Shown: positions 47,501 to 59,600 of the stretch, in pieces
How the letters are laid out: every line of letters starts with the position of its first letter
Position numbering within the stretch: the first letter of the stretch is position 1
Origin: Ampelomyces quisqualis
Lineage: Eukaryota > Ascomycota > Dothideomycetes > Pleosporales > Phaeosphaeriaceae
Assembly: GCA_018398575.1 (NCBI GenBank)
Contig: JAGTXZ010000008.1
Span: 2,046,001 to 2,110,000, forward strand
Direction of reading: 5' to 3'
Length of the DNA stretch: 64,000 nucleotides
Made by a program: the position numbers and the translations under genes
The notes under the pieces: generated by a model
Told to the model about the DNA's origin: nothing
Databases searched by the model: none
Seen by the model: only the letters and a program-made list of their open reading frames with translations

Positions 47501-49080
47501 ACAAGAGAGATAAGAAAGATACTAGGCCTAGCTATAGCAAAGAGCTAAGACACCTACTTATTTAGGGCATAAGAAGAAGTTAAAAATATGCTTAATTCTC
47601 TTAAGTATATAGCGCTTATAGCGTTAGAAAAGAAGATTGTAGCAAAGTTTATACTGCGTTAAACTTTAGTTACGCAAGACCTATAGGGCTAGAAGATTTT
47701 AGGCATTAAGAGTAACTTTCTAATATTCTACTAGCTATACTAAACAGACAACTTTTAATTACTTATAGCTAATATAATAATAAGATATAAGATAGTACTA
47801 CTATAAGAAGAGCTAAATAGTGTAGAAGCTAAGAGTATATACATATTTAACTGCGCTAAGATATAAAGTATTATAACATTTCTAATACTAGCTTAGCTTA
47901 AGGCTGCGCTATTTAAAAGTAAAAAAAGTAAAAAAACTAAGTAGTTTACATTAACGCATATCTAACAGCACTTCTAGCAGCTAGACAAAGAAATGTTTAC
48001 TAATAACCTTAACTTACTACTTGTATATAGTGCAAAGTATAAAGTAATTAAGCTAAAAGCTAAGAGAACCTATATAAAAACTAGACTTAATTTTAATTAG
48101 AGGAGCCTAGTAGATAACTAAATAGTACTACGCAACGTTTAGGCTAAAATTCTTATTAGCTTATATAAACTATGTGTGCAACTAGTGCTCTAGATAAAGC
48201 TTTAAAAAGAAATTACTAAAGATACAGTTTTTCTACTAAGAGAAGGAATGCTAAAGTCTAAAATAGACGTTATGTTAGTAAAATAGAGGAACCTAGACTT
48301 AATATTTATTTTAGTAGCGTTAATAGCGTTTGTAGAAGCTATTACGCTAATTAAGGCAAATAAGGTTATAATTGCAGAGCCTTAAGACAAACAGAGCACT
48401 TAAGACTAATTTATATTTAGAGTATATTAACTAGGTTAGCTAGTAGACGTATACAAGGGTATTATTCTGTATAACCTAGAAAGCAATCTAGAAACAAAAG
48501 TTCTAAAAAGGTAGAACATAAAGATATTGTTGCGCAGTAGTCTATAAGGTGTAATAATAAAAGAAAAGAGATTAAGTAAAATTATAATAAGGAAATCCCT
48601 ATAAAGCTTAAAGGGCTAGTGTAAATTAGGTAAATTAAGTAGTAGAACTATAGAGTACAGTATACTACTATATAAAGCTATAGAATAAAAAACGCTTAAG
48701 TAGATACGTAGCCTAGTCCTAGAAGTATAAGAATATAAAAAGTATTTCAAAAGAAGTATATACGTAGATGTAACGTAAAATAAATTTAAAGTGTAAGAAT
48801 AGTATAGATTTGTAGTAAAACCTAAACTAAGTAACAGCGCTATTAAAGAAATTGCCTTACACTTAAACTATAGTTAGGCATAGTTAAGAATAGGCTACTA
48901 ACTAGTAATATAGTTATATAGACAGTGCAAAGCTATATTAAACACAAGAACTATAAACTATTTTGTAAAAGAGTTTTACAAACTAGGCTGCTAATTATAG
49001 TGTACTAGGTATTACTGTTATTACTTAACACAGTAGAGCATAGTTAAGAACTGTCTAGTAGCTAGCAGTACAGTTGTATT
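44550..49080 (+). pseudogene. Long unidentified degenerate coding stretch(es), copy B
   Basis: For about 4.5 kb one plus-strand frame after another stays protein-like if TAG is read as Gln or Trp. Visible parts include FNALALRLITKNNNLAI near 45400-45450, an Arg-rich segment near 45780-45850 and a Lys/Glu-rich segment near 46000-46140. FFRFLLEDFKNNTPIILYLL follows near 46300-46360. GIGALIVDKEIEIKINLQVK (46828-46887) and LRKFTKNSKKYVETVLQYI (46917-46975) come next. Further blocks continue to about 48990. The same order is present in copy C (61400 to the window edge). I find no helicase, recombinase or transposase motif I can defend. It is probably one or two genes of the large element. Confidence 0.5.
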
Positions 49081-49119
49081 AATAGTGTTACTAATATTGT
49101 AGATATTACTAACGTTGTG

Positions 49120-49129
49120 TTTTCCTAAC
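49120..49129 (-). repeat. Right terminal inverted repeat candidate of copy B
   Basis: TTTTCCTAAC is the exact inverted complement of 16295-16304. Copy C sequence begins immediately after it, inside gene 2. Confidence 0.5.
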
Positions 49130-49131
49130 AG

Positions 49132-49262
49132 TCTAGACAGTTTTTAGTTTCTATAGTGTCTTAGTTTTTAGTATGTTAGTTTTAGAGTTACATTCTCTAA
49201 GAGCCTAACCTTTGCACTATTATTTGTTAGCGCTTGTTTTAGCGCTTGTTTAGATAGAGATA
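49132..49262 (-). pseudogene. Gene 2, 5' fragment only, copy C
   Basis: Only the first ~44 codons remain, up to the junction with copy B at 49130. The start codon ATG of A and B reads ATA here (TAT on the plus strand at 49260-49262). The KQAL repeat codons are still recognisable. Confidence 0.7.
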
Positions 49263-49504
49263 TAGTGTACTGCTAATATTACTTAAATTTACTACTTAGT
49301 ATAGAGTATATAGAGTAAGCGCTTGCACTTTAAATATTAGAAAACTATTAGTAAGAGCAGTAGAAGTAAGTTATGTATGTAGCGTAATAGAGTTTTTACT
49401 TTATAGGTATAAGTAAGGTTTTTATAATATAGATTGTCTAACATTACCTTAAATTCTACTAGAGTGTAGTAGTTAGGCTGTTTAATTAGATAGCTCTTTG
49501 TTCT

Positions 49505-49790
49505 TAACTGCGTACTAGTGTATACAATAGTTATGTACTGTTAGTATAAATAGTTATACGTGTAATACAGGTAATTAGGTGCCTTCTTATCCTTAACTAA
49601 TTATTAGTGTATATTATAGTTGTCTACTATTAGCACAAATAGTAGTGCGCGCAATATAAGTATTTAGGTGCCTTTCTGTTCTTTTATTCTTAACTAAATG
49701 TTAGTGTATATAATAGTTATCTACTATTAGTATAAATAGTTATACGCGCAATATAGAGAATTCTGTAGCTCTATACGCAGAAAACTATTT
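49505..49790. repeat. Tandem array, about 90-100-bp unit, about three copies (copy C)
   Basis: Counterpart of 5420-5790 and 19195-19565, with one unit fewer. Confidence 0.82.
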
Positions 49791-49799
49791 ACCTAGTAA

Positions 49800-50690
49800 G
49801 TTGTTGTTATAGATCTAGTATACTACTATACTAGTTATGTTTATAGTTTAATTATAAATAACGCCTAGTATATCTTTAATGCAACTGTCTCTTGTAATAC
49901 GCTGTACTAGCGTGCCTTTATAGATATCTATATTTGCGACTACCTATCTCTTTTCTTTGTATAGTAGTATATACTGTTGTATTTACTTTTAAAGCCTAAT
50001 TTATACTCTAATATCTATATAAAGAAATTATAATTAAGGTTATTAATATACTTATCTGTTGCTAGTAGCTTATAGTATATATATAACAGCTAGTTTGTCC
50101 TAATAACAGTATACTTATTTCTAGTTGCGTTTAATACTAATATAGTTGTTATATTAGAAGTGATTTGTGTTATACTTAACTCTTTGTTAACTATTTCTAT
50201 TATCTTTCTATATAGGTTTCTATCTAGCAAAGCTTGCTCCTAACTGTTATTTAGTTTAGTTTTATTTTGTTATAAGTGTATCTGTTAGGCTGCGTTATAG
50301 TTATATTAGATAGTAAAGTATATAATTATCTAGATAAAGTAACTGTTAGCTGCGTTCTATAGTAGTCTATTCTGTTATAATGTAATTACCTTTGTAATTT
50401 GCTATAAGTATTCTTTTGCTATAGTTATCTGTAGGAAATAGCCTAGTATCTTCTGCCTTCTTATCTCTTATTCTACGTTAGAGTATATTAAGTTGTATTC
50501 CTCTACTGTTAGTTACATTATATTATATATACTATCTTTTAACAATTATATCTAGTGTTACTATAGTAGTGTTATTCTTCTGTCTATACTAACTAGCAAT
50601 TCTAGGTAACTATTGTAATATCTCTATAATACCTATATACATAGATAAGAGTTACTAGTATTACGCGTTTATAGTAGTGTATAGTGTATA
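49800..50690 (-). pseudogene. Post-transposase coding stretch, copy C
   Basis: Inverted counterpart of 4500-5390 in copy A. No recognised domain. Confidence 0.35.
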
Positions 50691-53600
50691 GTAAGAAGGT
50701 TACGTTAGTAGCCTTACGCTAGAGTCCTATATTATAGCGCTTATTATATTAGTAAGTTTATACTCTATTAGGTATATTAAAGTAATAGTAGAGCTATTAT
50801 TAGATAAACAATTCTATTTACTATATCTAACGCTATATACTAGCTGTTTTGCTATATTTGCTTTTGTTTATAATTTTGCACTATACATGTCTAGTCTTAA
50901 TTAAACGTAAAAGAATACAGTCTATTATATTTGTTCTAATTAATATAATTGTTTATATAGTATAAAACAAGGACCTTATTATTAAGTATAAGTGGATTCT
51001 TTAGTACTAAGTATATAGAGCAAATAATAGTTGTTATATTATATACCTTAAATACTTATAGTATATATTACTTAGTCTTTTTACTATATAAATAGCAGCG
51101 CACGCTTAGTATCTCTATTATATAATTAATTTAACTATTATTATTAAACACTATAACCTTGCAGAAGGCACTTATATACTTATATTTCTTTCTATTCTTA
51201 TCTTAGTATTTGTTGTTAATAAATATTAGTATTAGGTATACCTAAGCTATAGCTTTACTATTTGCAATAGTCTAAGACAGTTACATATAGTTCTTATATA
51301 TAAACTTTTATACCTATACATAATCTTTGCGCTATTTTCTAGTTCTATACTAGTTAGGCGCGTATTGTACTATATCTTCTTTATAATATTTAAGGTTATT
51401 ATAGCGTTTGCCTAATAGCCTTAAGTATTTTATAAAAGAGTATATTTTTACATTTATCCTATTTACCTAATAAGAGTTAGAGTTCTGTCTATCTTTGTTA
51501 TATAGAGTAATAAGGTAGTTAGTTACCTTCTAATAGTAGTATTAGACAAATACTACAGTAGCATGTGTAAAGTCTAGTAACGTAATATTTGTAGTAACCT
51601 TACTAAAAGGCAGTATAATAGAATTTAGTAATATACCTAGTATAAACTATCTAAGTTATTTAAATATTATTACTATTAATACACTTATAGTAAAGGTGTG
51701 CTTACGCTACTTAGCAGTAGTACACTATTAACTTTAGTCTATAACTATCTTATATTTAAACGCTATAAGCGCAAGCTGTCTAAAGTTATAGAGGTAGATT
51801 TACGCGAGAAAATCTCTCTTATTTGTTATTAGGTAGAATTGTTTTACTATTATAATATAGTAGGCCTTACTATTTGTTTTAGTATATATACTGCTAAGGG
51901 CTCTATATATATATAGATATTGTTAATAATATAGGATAGCGCGTGCTATTTAGAGTAGTTAAAATCCTTTTCTTTTTCTTGCGTCTGTCTAACAGGTTAA
52001 AACTCTTCTTTTAGAACATCTATTTTTTAATAGCTAATAATATGTACCCTAACGTGTTTTTGTTATAACTCTTATATTATAATAGTACTAGCAGATTACA
52101 CGCATTCTAGATAAAATATAATATATATAGTGCCTTAGTTACTAGCAGAAGAGATACTACTACTATAAATTAGCAAATTACTACTTTTTGTTCTGCGCTA
52201 GTCTACTATAACACTTCTATAAAAGCTCTCTTGTTATTAAACTGTTTTAGTCTAGTATTATACTTAACTAAACAGAACCTTTTATTTAACTAGGCACAGC
52301 TATTGTCTTCTGCTACTAGAACTACAGCACTATTCTAGCCCTTCTTTTGTCTAGAGTGTATATCTATTAGTATATCTTCTATAAACTCTAATATCTTTAT
52401 AACTAACCTCTTAAGTAGTAGATATAATATATCTATACCTAATAACTTATATATATTAAAGTTATAGTAATTCTAGCTAAAGTACTCTACTAAGTAAATA
52501 TAATCCTAATATCTTTTATTAAGACAATAACTCTATTACAAGCGCGTATACTCTTCTATTTGCTATAGATATTTATTATATAAGTTCTCTTATTTGTCTA
52601 GTAGTACTATGTATTAAGTATAGTATCTGTTTTTCTTTACACCTATTAGTAGCACTTAGTTCTTATAGTTAGCTAGAATTATACAAATAGTTAGGTAATA
52701 CTATTACGTCTGTTAGTTAGCACACTCTAGTTATATACTGTATTTAGCAGCCTCTTTAAGTACTGCAGTTACTAGTTAGCTTTTGTCTTCTATAGTAACC
52801 TTCTGTTATTAACACTATAGTTAGTACTTACGCGACAACAGTTTGCCTATATAGTAATAATACACTTTACTCTTTAGAATAGAGTCTAGGAGCTTAGCTG
52901 TTAGGATAAATCTAGCTAGTAGTGTCCCAGGTATTGTTCTGCGTTATTATACCTTATAGTTAAGATTTTTAATAGTAATATATATTAGCTATACTGCTAT
53001 ATTGCTAGATATTATAGATAACTATGTTTTATCTACTACTAGTATAACTAGTATAAGAGTTGTACTATCTAGCAGGCGCTGTTATATTAACTACTACTAA
53101 TTTTCTAAGTGTAGTTTATAATACACTCTTATAAGATTGTTAAGCGTGCCTGTAAATAAACAGCTAGGTGTATAAACTATCTTGTTAGCAAATAGGTAAT
53201 AACTAAGTATAAAGGCAATTTGTAATATAATATCCTAGTATATAAATATATATTAGTTAAGTTAAAGGTTTAATAACTTAGATATAATTGCAACGTTCTT
53301 ATATATCTATACGTTATCTTATAGACTAGATTAAATATTTAATATAACCTATTGCTATTAGCGCTCTAATTAGAACTGTAGCTATAAATATAGCTTGTAT
53401 AGCTATATATTAGTAAAGAAGCTATTAATATTACCTAATATGCATTTTATCCTTTGCAGCTACAATATAAACACTAGTGCAAAAAGTAAACTAAAGGGCC
53501 CTAGTATGTTATTTCTATTAGTGTTAGTACGCGTGCGCTATCTAGCTGCGTGTAGCCTACTACTTTACGTCTACTAATTCTAAACTAACTAGTTTACTAG

Positions 53601-53900
53601 CGTGCTGTCTACTTGCTATCTTAAACAGCTTGTTCTATCCTTATATAAACACTAATATTAGGCCTATTTACTCTCTTACCTTATATTTAGCTAGAGTGTA
53701 GTTGCGTTTATATAAGGTGTTGCTGTATAAAACAGGTACTGCGTTATCTATAGTAGTATCTATTGCGTTATAGCTGTTAGAGTTATACTATTATATTATA
53801 GTGTTAAGAGTTATAACTAGCGTATTATTAAGTTGTAGGTAGTAACGTATCTAGTATTAGACACTGTGTTTAACAAGTCCTGCGTACGTCTTAGTATAAA
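50690..53900 (-). pseudogene. Plavaka/KDZ-type transposase relic, copy C
   Basis: Inverted counterpart of the relic in copy A. The DKTQLS-equivalent lies near 53000-53045 (TTTTATCTACTAC on the plus strand), where the Gln codon has become a stop. The site GTAGC at 50708-50712 is uninterrupted, showing what copy B looked like before the gypsy insertion. The short plus-strand frame at 53395-53577 lies antisense to the N-terminal part. Confidence 0.7.
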
Positions 53901-54885
53901 AGCTACACAGTATGTATATATAATCTATTACTAATTTACTTGTATATAACTCTATAGTTTAAGTATAAGAAGACTAAGTGTGCAAAAATAGTATTAACAT
54001 TAGTTACGTAGGGTTAGAGTAGTTACTAGCAGCATCTATCTTGTGCTGTATAGTCTATTATTTACTATAGTCTACTAAAGTCTATTATAGCTAATAGTTA
54101 CCTAACCTATGTATAGAACTATGCTAATAGTTGTAGGCGTAATAACTTATATTTTTCTTTTCTTCTATATTTCTTATTATACTAACAACTGTTACGTAAT
54201 TGCACTAGTACTTACTTATTAATAACTAGGTTAGTTAAGCTAGCTAACACAGCTTAACAGAGATTAATATTAATAATAATATTTATACTAGAAAATATTA
54301 ATACTTTAGAATAAGTAAGTTACTATGCGTTTAAAAAAAATATAGTAGAACCTAAACGCATAAAAAGGTAACTATACCTGTAAGTAGATACGTATAAGGT
54401 TTAAAAGTATAAAAAAAATAGACTAGTAGCTCTAGCAGCCTAGTATACAACCTGTACTAAGGTAGCTAGGCTTAGTATAGATAGAAGCAAGTAGAATAGT
54501 GTACTATATATACTATAGGTAAGACTAGTAATAGGCGTAGGCAATTATCTAATAGTAGAAAATAATAAGTATAATTTATATATAGTGTTAAGTAATGTTC
54601 TAAGTAGCTAGTATATTTAATCTTATCTAGTTTTAAAATGCGTATAGATCTAATTTATATTCTTTCTCTAGCATAGTATAGAACAGTTGTCTACTTAAGA
54701 CTACTATTCTAACTTGCTATAATATGCAAATATAATAGAGGCTAAATAGTAATAAATACTATTAATAAACTGCTGTATATTAAACGTATCTACGTACTGC
54801 TTGCTCTTAAACTATTAGCACTAATAGAGTATATAATAGCCTTACTAGCTAGCTACTTTCTGCCTCTTACTATATATACGTTTTC
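53901..54885. other. Element interior, copy C
   Basis: Counterpart of 331-1250 and 37431-38359. No gene assigned. Confidence 0.45.
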
Positions 54886-54889
54886 CTAA

Positions 54890-55110
54890 CATTAAAACTA
54901 GAGATAAATTTACCTATATATTTCTAGTCTTAAGGTTAAGGTAATAGTCTTTTGTTAAAAAATATATAGAATCTTATATTATTATTATCTATTATATACT
55001 TACGCCTTCTTACATTTTCTTAACTTTAAAACTAGAGATAAATTTACCTATAAGTCTCTAGTCTTAGAGTTAAGGTAACAGTTTTTTGTTAAAATATATG
55101 TAGAATATTT
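54890..55110. repeat. Tandem array, about 134-bp unit, two copies (copy C)
   Basis: AAAACTAGAGATAAATTTACC occurs near 54894 and 55028. Copies A and B have three units, so one unit is missing here. Confidence 0.9.
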
Positions 55111-55457
55111 TATTATTTTTATCTATTATAAGACTAAGAGCTAGGTCTAGAATATATAAAATAAACTACGTATAGGTTATATATACAGCTGCTTCTTAAT
55201 ACGTAACTTATACTTCTAATTTAATATTACTATCTTTGTATCTATATTTCCTTTAAGTCTAAAAGACTTAATCCTTTATTATATTTTTATTCTTACAAAA
55301 CTAAAACTATACCTATTATATCTATATATTTATATTGTTTAAAGATCTAGAACTAAGCTTTACTAAATTGTTAGTACTACACCTGCGCTACTTCTTAGCC
55401 TACTAGTATAGAAGTAAATTTATGTCTTAAATAGACTCTTAAGCAGCTGTTTAGATG

Positions 55458-55870
55458 TTGTAGCTTAACCAAAATACCTTATAACGTGTTTAACAACAAA
55501 GATCTCTATAACAATAGCTATAATAGCATCCTAGTGCGCATATCAACAACTTGGCCTAACATAAGAGCGCTATTGTCGCAATAACTTTGTTATATTCTGT
55601 AATACTATTACTTAACTAAGATACTTTAGGATATGTTTAATAATAAGAATCTCTATAACAATAGCTATAATAGTATCCTAGTGCGCATATTAATAACTTA
55701 GCTTAATATAAGAGCGCTATTGTTGCAATAACTTTGTTATATTCTATAACACTATTACTTAACTAAGATACCTTATAACGTATTTAATAACAAAGATCTC
55801 TATAACAATAGCTATAATAGTATTCTAGTGCGCACATTAATAACTTAGCCTAACTTAAAAACGTAATTCT
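55458..55870. repeat. Tandem array, about 147-bp unit, three copies (copy C)
   Basis: Counterpart of 39067-39480; each unit carries CTTAAC, AGATCTCTATAAC-like and TAGTGCGCA blocks. Confidence 0.92.
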
Positions 55871-56460
55871 TATACTATTAGGTAACTAGAAGATATTAGA
55901 GATATAACTACAATTTACATACTTTTGTCTGTATACTGTTACAAGCGAAAGTTAAGAATAATGTTAAGTTGCAGTTATTTGTTAAGACTTTTCTATCCTA
56001 GCACTGTTATTAAGCTCTTTAATAGTAAAGCCTACCTAAGTATTTATAACCTTTCTAATACTATATACAATGCATTTCTGTTAGACCCTATAAGTAGTAA
56101 TCTAACGTCTAGATATTAAGATATTCTAACTACAACTTACATAATATTAAGTCTTCTATTATTACTAAGCTTTATTATAGCTTTAAGAACTTCTACTAAC
56201 AAAAAGAAGTTACGCGTATTAAACTTATGTACACTAAGATACTGCTAGCTATTAATAAAAAAGATACCTACTACGCTAGTAGGTATAGCTTAGACCTTAA
56301 AGAACACCTATATAAATTAAAATAATAGGCATATATTTGTTTGTCTTAGAGACACTTAGTAGAGAAGAATATATATAAGAAGTTACGTGTAATACTTTAT
56401 AAATCTTATATATAGTATATAAGGCAGCAAATACCTTAAACGCATTAATCTCTATAATTA
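55871..56460. other. AT-rich spacer, copy C
   Basis: Counterpart of 39481-40070. The open frame 55925-56119 (plus) has no domain and is not open in copy B. Confidence 0.45.
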
Positions 56461-56464
56461 GGCT

Positions 56465-56830
56465 CTTCTAACAACTAGTAGCTATAGTTGCGTTACACTG
56501 TTAGTAACTGTTGTCTACTAAAGAATACTACTAGTACTATACGCAACCTACTACTATAGTAGGCTCTTCTAACAACTAGTAGCTATAGTTATATTACACT
56601 GTTAGTAACTATTATCTACTAGAGAATACTACTAGTACTACATGTAACTTACTACTACAGTAGGCACTTTAAATAGCTAGTAGCTATAGTTACGTTATAC
56701 TATTAGTAACTATTATACACTAGAGAATACTACTAGTACTGCACCTAACCTACTACTGCAGTAGGCTTCTTAAATAGCTAGTAGCTATAGTTGCGTTGCA
56801 CTATCTATAACTATTATCTACTAGAAAGTA
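56465..56830. repeat. Tandem array, about 101-bp unit, four copies (copy C)
   Basis: GTAGCTATAGTT starts about every 100 bases. Copy B has three units. Confidence 0.92.
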
Positions 56831-58540
56831 CTATTAGCGTTAATTGCAAGCTATCTATTGCAATAAGCACCTAGAGTAACTAATTAGTGCTATAATTATA
56901 CTAGTATAGGTTTAAAGCTAAGCTTAGATTTTGTTTTATATTAAATACTATAAGTAGCTACTAGAATATTAGTATACGTTAGTGTATTATCTTTAGTATA
57001 TTAGATATTAGATTACTCTTTGTAAATACATCTAGTTTCTACTATTATTCTGCTACTACAACTTTAAGCCTATATTATCTAGTTTATAGATAGGTTAAGG
57101 TCTAATACTTAACTAGTAACATAGTTATATCTAAACTATTTTAGAACGTGTTGAGGTTTGTAAATATAAGGTATTGTTTCTATATTTAATACTATTATAA
57201 CTTCCTATATAAGCTACTAGAGTCTTTTGCTACTATATATAACTAAATAATATAACTAATATTTTTCTAATAATACAAGAATATCTAGATAGTAATAAAA
57301 CTAAATATACTAGCTATAATTACGCGTATAATAGGCGTCTGCAATAGAAAACCCTTAAGGCAGCTCTAAATAACTAGTATATAGAGTTGCAGGCAGCCTA
57401 CGTTAATGTTACTAATAATATAATTTGCAAAACTATATATTAATTTTAGTAACAGCTACCTAAATACAACAGCTGCAAAATACTAGAGTTTAATAATAGA
57501 TAGCTTACTATATATAAATAACAAAATAGCGTATAGTTACATAAATAGTTTACAAAAACAGTACATAACTATAGCAGTATAATAGTTAAGGACACTAAGC
57601 TTATAAAAGAAGAGATTTGTAATATAGTAAGTAGATACGCGCCTAAAGATTTATATAACATAGATAAGGCTAGTATATACTAAAAACACTTGCCCTAATA
57701 TATATTAGTAGATAATCTAGAAGGTAGACCTAGACAAGATAGAAAGTATATAACTATTGTACTATATATAAACGTAGATAGCTTAGACTAAGTGCCTCTA
57801 TAGTTTATAGAATTCTTAAACTATATAACTTATATAGATAGTAAGAAGAACCTAAATATCTAGAGTCTTAGTTATATCTATTAGAATAATAATTCTACCT
57901 AAATAGATACTAATATTATGCTAGAATAGCTAAAGTAGTTTAATAACTATATAAGCAGATAAGTATTATTACTGATTAATAGGTTCCTGCCTGATAAACA
58001 CGCAGTAGTAGAGCTTTAGATAAGCTACTAATTACTATAAAACATTTAGTATATATAGTGTTAATACACTTTAGGCTTATTATAGTAATAGAGGTTATAA
58101 TACTTACTAATACAATAGAGTTATATTCTTGCCTGTAGGTAGTATAACACTACACTAACTAATAGACTAAGGTATTAGCTACGCATAGAAGGCTAAAGTC
58201 TACACTTATTTCTTATACTTTGTAGTAAAGAAAAGTATAATAAGTAATTATTGTACTAAGATAATAGATATTATCTATGCTATTTGCTAGAGATATTACG
58301 CGTAGTATAACAAGATTAGAGCTAAGACTATACATAGTAGCTAGTAGATATTAATATATCTAAACATGTACTACAGCCTATAGCTATATATAGACAACTT
58401 CTAGAAAACTACTATAAGCTAAATAATTTAGTTAACTAGCTTAAAGACATGCGCGTTATTAATAGTATAGACGTTAAAGCTTTATTAAGTTACTTAAAGA
58501 GCGCAATTCTAACTACAAGGATCTAGCCTACCTCTTACTA

Positions 58541-59528
58541 GAACTTGCACTAGAGTACCTTTATAAGGCGGACAAACAGCTATAGTTAAAGAACTATAGA
58601 GGTAGCTAGAGTATTATAGCAGAAGACGCATAGAAAGAATTGTTAACGCAGGCCTATAATATTGCAATTAAAGGCAACATACTTAACGTAATTACCTTAA
58701 CTAAAGAGATATAGCAACTAGAACTAGACAACTGCAATAGGTTAGTGTAACAGTACAAAGAAGAAATAAGGTGTTATTAAGTAGTTATAAATAGCAGGCG
58801 TAGCAAATGTTACAATAACTTAATATACTTTTACTAGTAGAAAGCGTAGATACTGTTAAGTTAGCCTTAATATAACGTAATAGTATAGACTACTGTAGTA
58901 GATAGTGCAGCACTAGCAGACACAGCATATAATTCTAATATAACTAACTAGTAAGATAGTTACTACTCTATAAGTAGTAGTAGTAGTTATAGCTGTCTAT
59001 ATATAGAGCGCGTTGTGTACCTGCTAACCTATGCCTTATAGAACGTTAAGCCTAGTAGCTGCGTCTAGGCTAGTTTCCTTTTAAAGGAGCGTAATTAGAC
59101 TATACTATATTTAATTAAAAAGCCTATATAACTAGACAAGAAGGACTAGCTTAGTTAGCCTACACTATAAGAGTGTAAAGACACAGGCAGCTAACTGCAG
59201 TATACAGTTCTACTAGTACTGCAGTACTTAATAGTCCTTAACTGTTAAATCTAGCAATACTAGTAACACTAGCAACACTAGCAACACTAGCAACACTAGT
59301 AACACTAGTAACACTAGCAACACTAGCAACACTAGCAACACTAGCAATACTAGTAATATAGGTAACATAGGCAATATAGGCAACTTACTATTAGGTTACT
59401 ATTAGGTTACTAGTAACTAGAAGTAAGTAAGGCAACTTTAGCAAATTGTCTAGTAGACAGTATTACTATTAGGCAGCTGTGGGTTGCTACGACTAGGCTA
59501 ACTAGACAAATCTTAATTTTTCCTAACG
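58541..59528 (+). mobile_element. Displaced 3' fragment of gene 2 with the element terminus, inserted in copy C
   Basis: This matches copy A from 7759 to 8682, from AACTTGCACTAG to the terminal TTCCTAAC, and interrupts sequence that is continuous in copy B (42034-42060). It is in the orientation of copy A, opposite to the gene 2 remnant of copy C. The left end starts inside gene 2, so only the right end is a true element end. A TA dinucleotide may be duplicated (TTA at left, TAGAC at right), but RIP makes this uncertain. Confidence 0.85.
59250..59390 (+). repeat. 9-bp minisatellite, expanded copy
   Basis: About 15 units of AACACTAGC/AATACTAGT type, compared with far fewer in copy A (8466-8560). 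Confidence 0.92.
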
Positions 59529-59600
59529 TAGACTATATTGTTGCAATATACAGCCTAAATAAGATAGAGAAGAACTATAAGGTACTATTACCCTCTAGAC

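Larger units (their letters stand above)
16295..49129 (-). mobile_element. Copy B of the large element, split by nested LTR retrotransposons
   Basis: Without the gypsy insertion (20498-34203) this copy is about 19.1 kb. It begins GTTAGGAAAA at 16295 and ends TTTTCCTAAC at 49129, exact inverted complements of ten bases. From left to right it holds gene 2 and the Plavaka relic (minus strand), a 134-bp array, a 147-bp array, a 101-bp array, a pogo relic (plus strand), and a long unidentified plus-strand coding stretch. Copies A and C confirm most of this order. No convincing target-site duplication flanks the two ends, so the right end is less certain than the left. Confidence 0.7.
57190..59600 (+). 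pseudogene. Pogo-like transposase relic, copy C, split by an insertion
   Basis: Homologue of 40690-42110. The DNA-binding part reads QLPKYNSCKILEF-like near 57455-57500. The first catalytic block reads YAPKDLYNIDKASIY near 57637-57680 and the second VLLLINRFLPDKHAV near 57964-58010. The same catalytic substitutions as in copy B (Glu to Lys, Gly to Ser, Asp to Asn) are present. The line DLAYL is interrupted at 58540 by the gene 2 fragment and resumes at 59529 with the equivalent of DYIV. Confidence 0.73.

Noticed and set aside
46800..48000. RecQ/telomere-linked helicase in the unidentified plus-strand stretch
   Set aside because: Some segments vaguely resemble helicase motif VI surroundings, but no Walker A, DEAH-like box or convincing C-terminal motif could be placed in order.
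16295..49129. Starship giant element with a DUF3435 captain recombinase
   Set aside because: Size is suggestive, but no tyrosine-recombinase signature was found at either end and the recognisable enzymes are DDE transposases.
58541..59528. Gene 2 fragment as a 5'-truncated LINE
   Set aside because: No reverse transcriptase is encoded in the parent and no poly(A) or simple repeat marks the constant end; left open only as a pattern to test.
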